From: Oscillospiraceae bacterium
GTDB taxonomy: Bacteria > Bacillota > Clostridia > Oscillospirales > Ruminococcaceae
Reading direction: 5' to 3'
Assembly (NCBI GenBank): GCA_900768245.1
Contig: CAAGCE010000031.1
Span: forward strand, 1-14,174
DNA: 14,174 bases
The translations under genes and the position numbers were made by a program. Below are positions 13,939 to 14,174 of this stretch, in pieces. The notes beneath the pieces were generated by a model, which saw nothing but the letters and a program-made list of their open reading frames with translations, did no database searches and was not told the origin of the DNA. Every line of letters starts with the position of its first letter. The first letter of the stretch is position 1.

Positions 13939-13995
13939 AACAGCAGCATCGTGCGGAACAGTAAGGTTTCGTGCGGTGCTGTTTTTATTTTTTTT
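13939..13995 (+). terminator. Terminator of the metNIQ operon
   Basis: AACAGCA (13939-13945) pairs with TGCTGTT (13977-13983), and inner GGAAC (13955-13959) with GTTTC (13966-13970). TTTTTATTTTTTTT follows. The octamer TCGTGCGG occurs in both arms. The T-rich tail is at the same time the identical end block of repeat copy B. Confidence 0.8.
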
Positions 13996-14174
13996 GGGGG
14001 GACGCGCCCAAATTTTGTGAGAACCGAAACAAAGCAGCCGCGGCGGCAGCGTTGCATAAAACCCGATAAACCAAACAAAAGTAACAGCGCACCCATATAA
14101 AAGTTTCGGTCAAGCCTGCTTGCTTTTCGAAGAAAAGTTTGAGCGGCAGCGAAAACAGGCTTTGCCTTTATCAA
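13981..14174 (-). repeat. Dispersed non-coding repeat, copy B (runs off the window)
   Basis: Read on the minus strand, this matches copy A at the left end of the window. The blocks at 14117-14100 (AGGCTTGACCGAAACTTT) and 14001-13981 (six C, eight A, T, five A, C) are identical, and the middle is diverged but alignable. Upstream of the first block it also carries hairpins: CTTTTC/GAAAAG (14123-14137) within AAGCCTG/CAGGCTT (14112-14162), and a small AGGC-AAA-GCCT at the edge. So the hairpin next to the first block is kept in both copies while its sequence differs. It directly follows the metQ terminator hairpin. Confidence 0.75.

Noticed and set aside
13791..14174. Minus-strand ORF of 127 codons at the right edge
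   Set aside because: It runs through repeat copy B and then antisense to the end of metQ; no protein-like conservation or ribosome site.
1..14174. CRISPR array, tRNA or rRNA genes
   Set aside because: No regularly spaced direct repeats, tRNA cloverleaf or rRNA segments were seen on either strand.

Overview
The window looks like chromosomal DNA of a Gram-positive anaerobe of the class Clostridia, most likely a Ruminococcus-type gut or rumen bacterium (Oscillospiraceae). The reasons are strong AGGAGG-type ribosome sites, TTGACA/TATAAT promoters with 17-bp spacers, a GH3 beta-glucosidase with the swapped domain order known from Ruminococcus and Butyrivibrio, an Rpn-family PDDEXK protein, and a lipoprotein-anchored MetQ. 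The species is inferred, not proven.

Layout. Positions 1-540 hold no gene: they contain a perfect 16-bp hairpin, an ~85-nt nested stem-loop element ending in a T run, and one copy (A) of a dispersed repeat. On the minus strand, 543-3964 is a two-gene sugar operon (maltose/galactoside-type O-acetyltransferase, then GH3 glucosidase) with its own promoter, a LacI/CcpA-like operator candidate and a terminator. The minus-strand GTPase gene hflX (4139-5386) follows. It is preceded by a long leader carrying a consensus promoter, a 24-residue upstream ORF and an intrinsic terminator. An Rpn-family nuclease gene (5718-6539) and an XRE/zinc-ribbon regulator gene (6638-7081) are each single units with their own terminators. 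argS (7248-8999, plus strand) is divergent from the regulator, and a nested palindrome covers both promoters. A DUF3877-like gene (9040-9570, minus) shares a bidirectional terminator with argS. A rhodanese-TtcA-like fusion (9717-10841, plus) is divergent from it.

The last part is a methionine-uptake operon metN-metI-metQ (11204-13918, plus): ATPase, permease and substrate-binding lipoprotein. In front of metN lie a perfect-consensus promoter, a GTG-started 29-residue ORF in which 14 residues are Met or Cys, and a strong terminator 19 bases before the metN start. This is the layout of a leader-peptide attenuator that senses sulfur amino acids, in a setting where Firmicutes normally use S-box or T-box RNAs. 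It is the most interesting signal in the window. The hflX leader is a second, independent attenuator of the kind known for ribosome-targeting antibiotic stress genes.

The window is bracketed by two copies (A at 232-432, B at 13981-14174, in inverted orientation) of a dispersed, hairpin-rich, non-coding repeat. Each copy begins exactly at the T-rich tail behind the terminator hairpin of the neighbouring transcription unit (GH3 operon and metNIQ operon).
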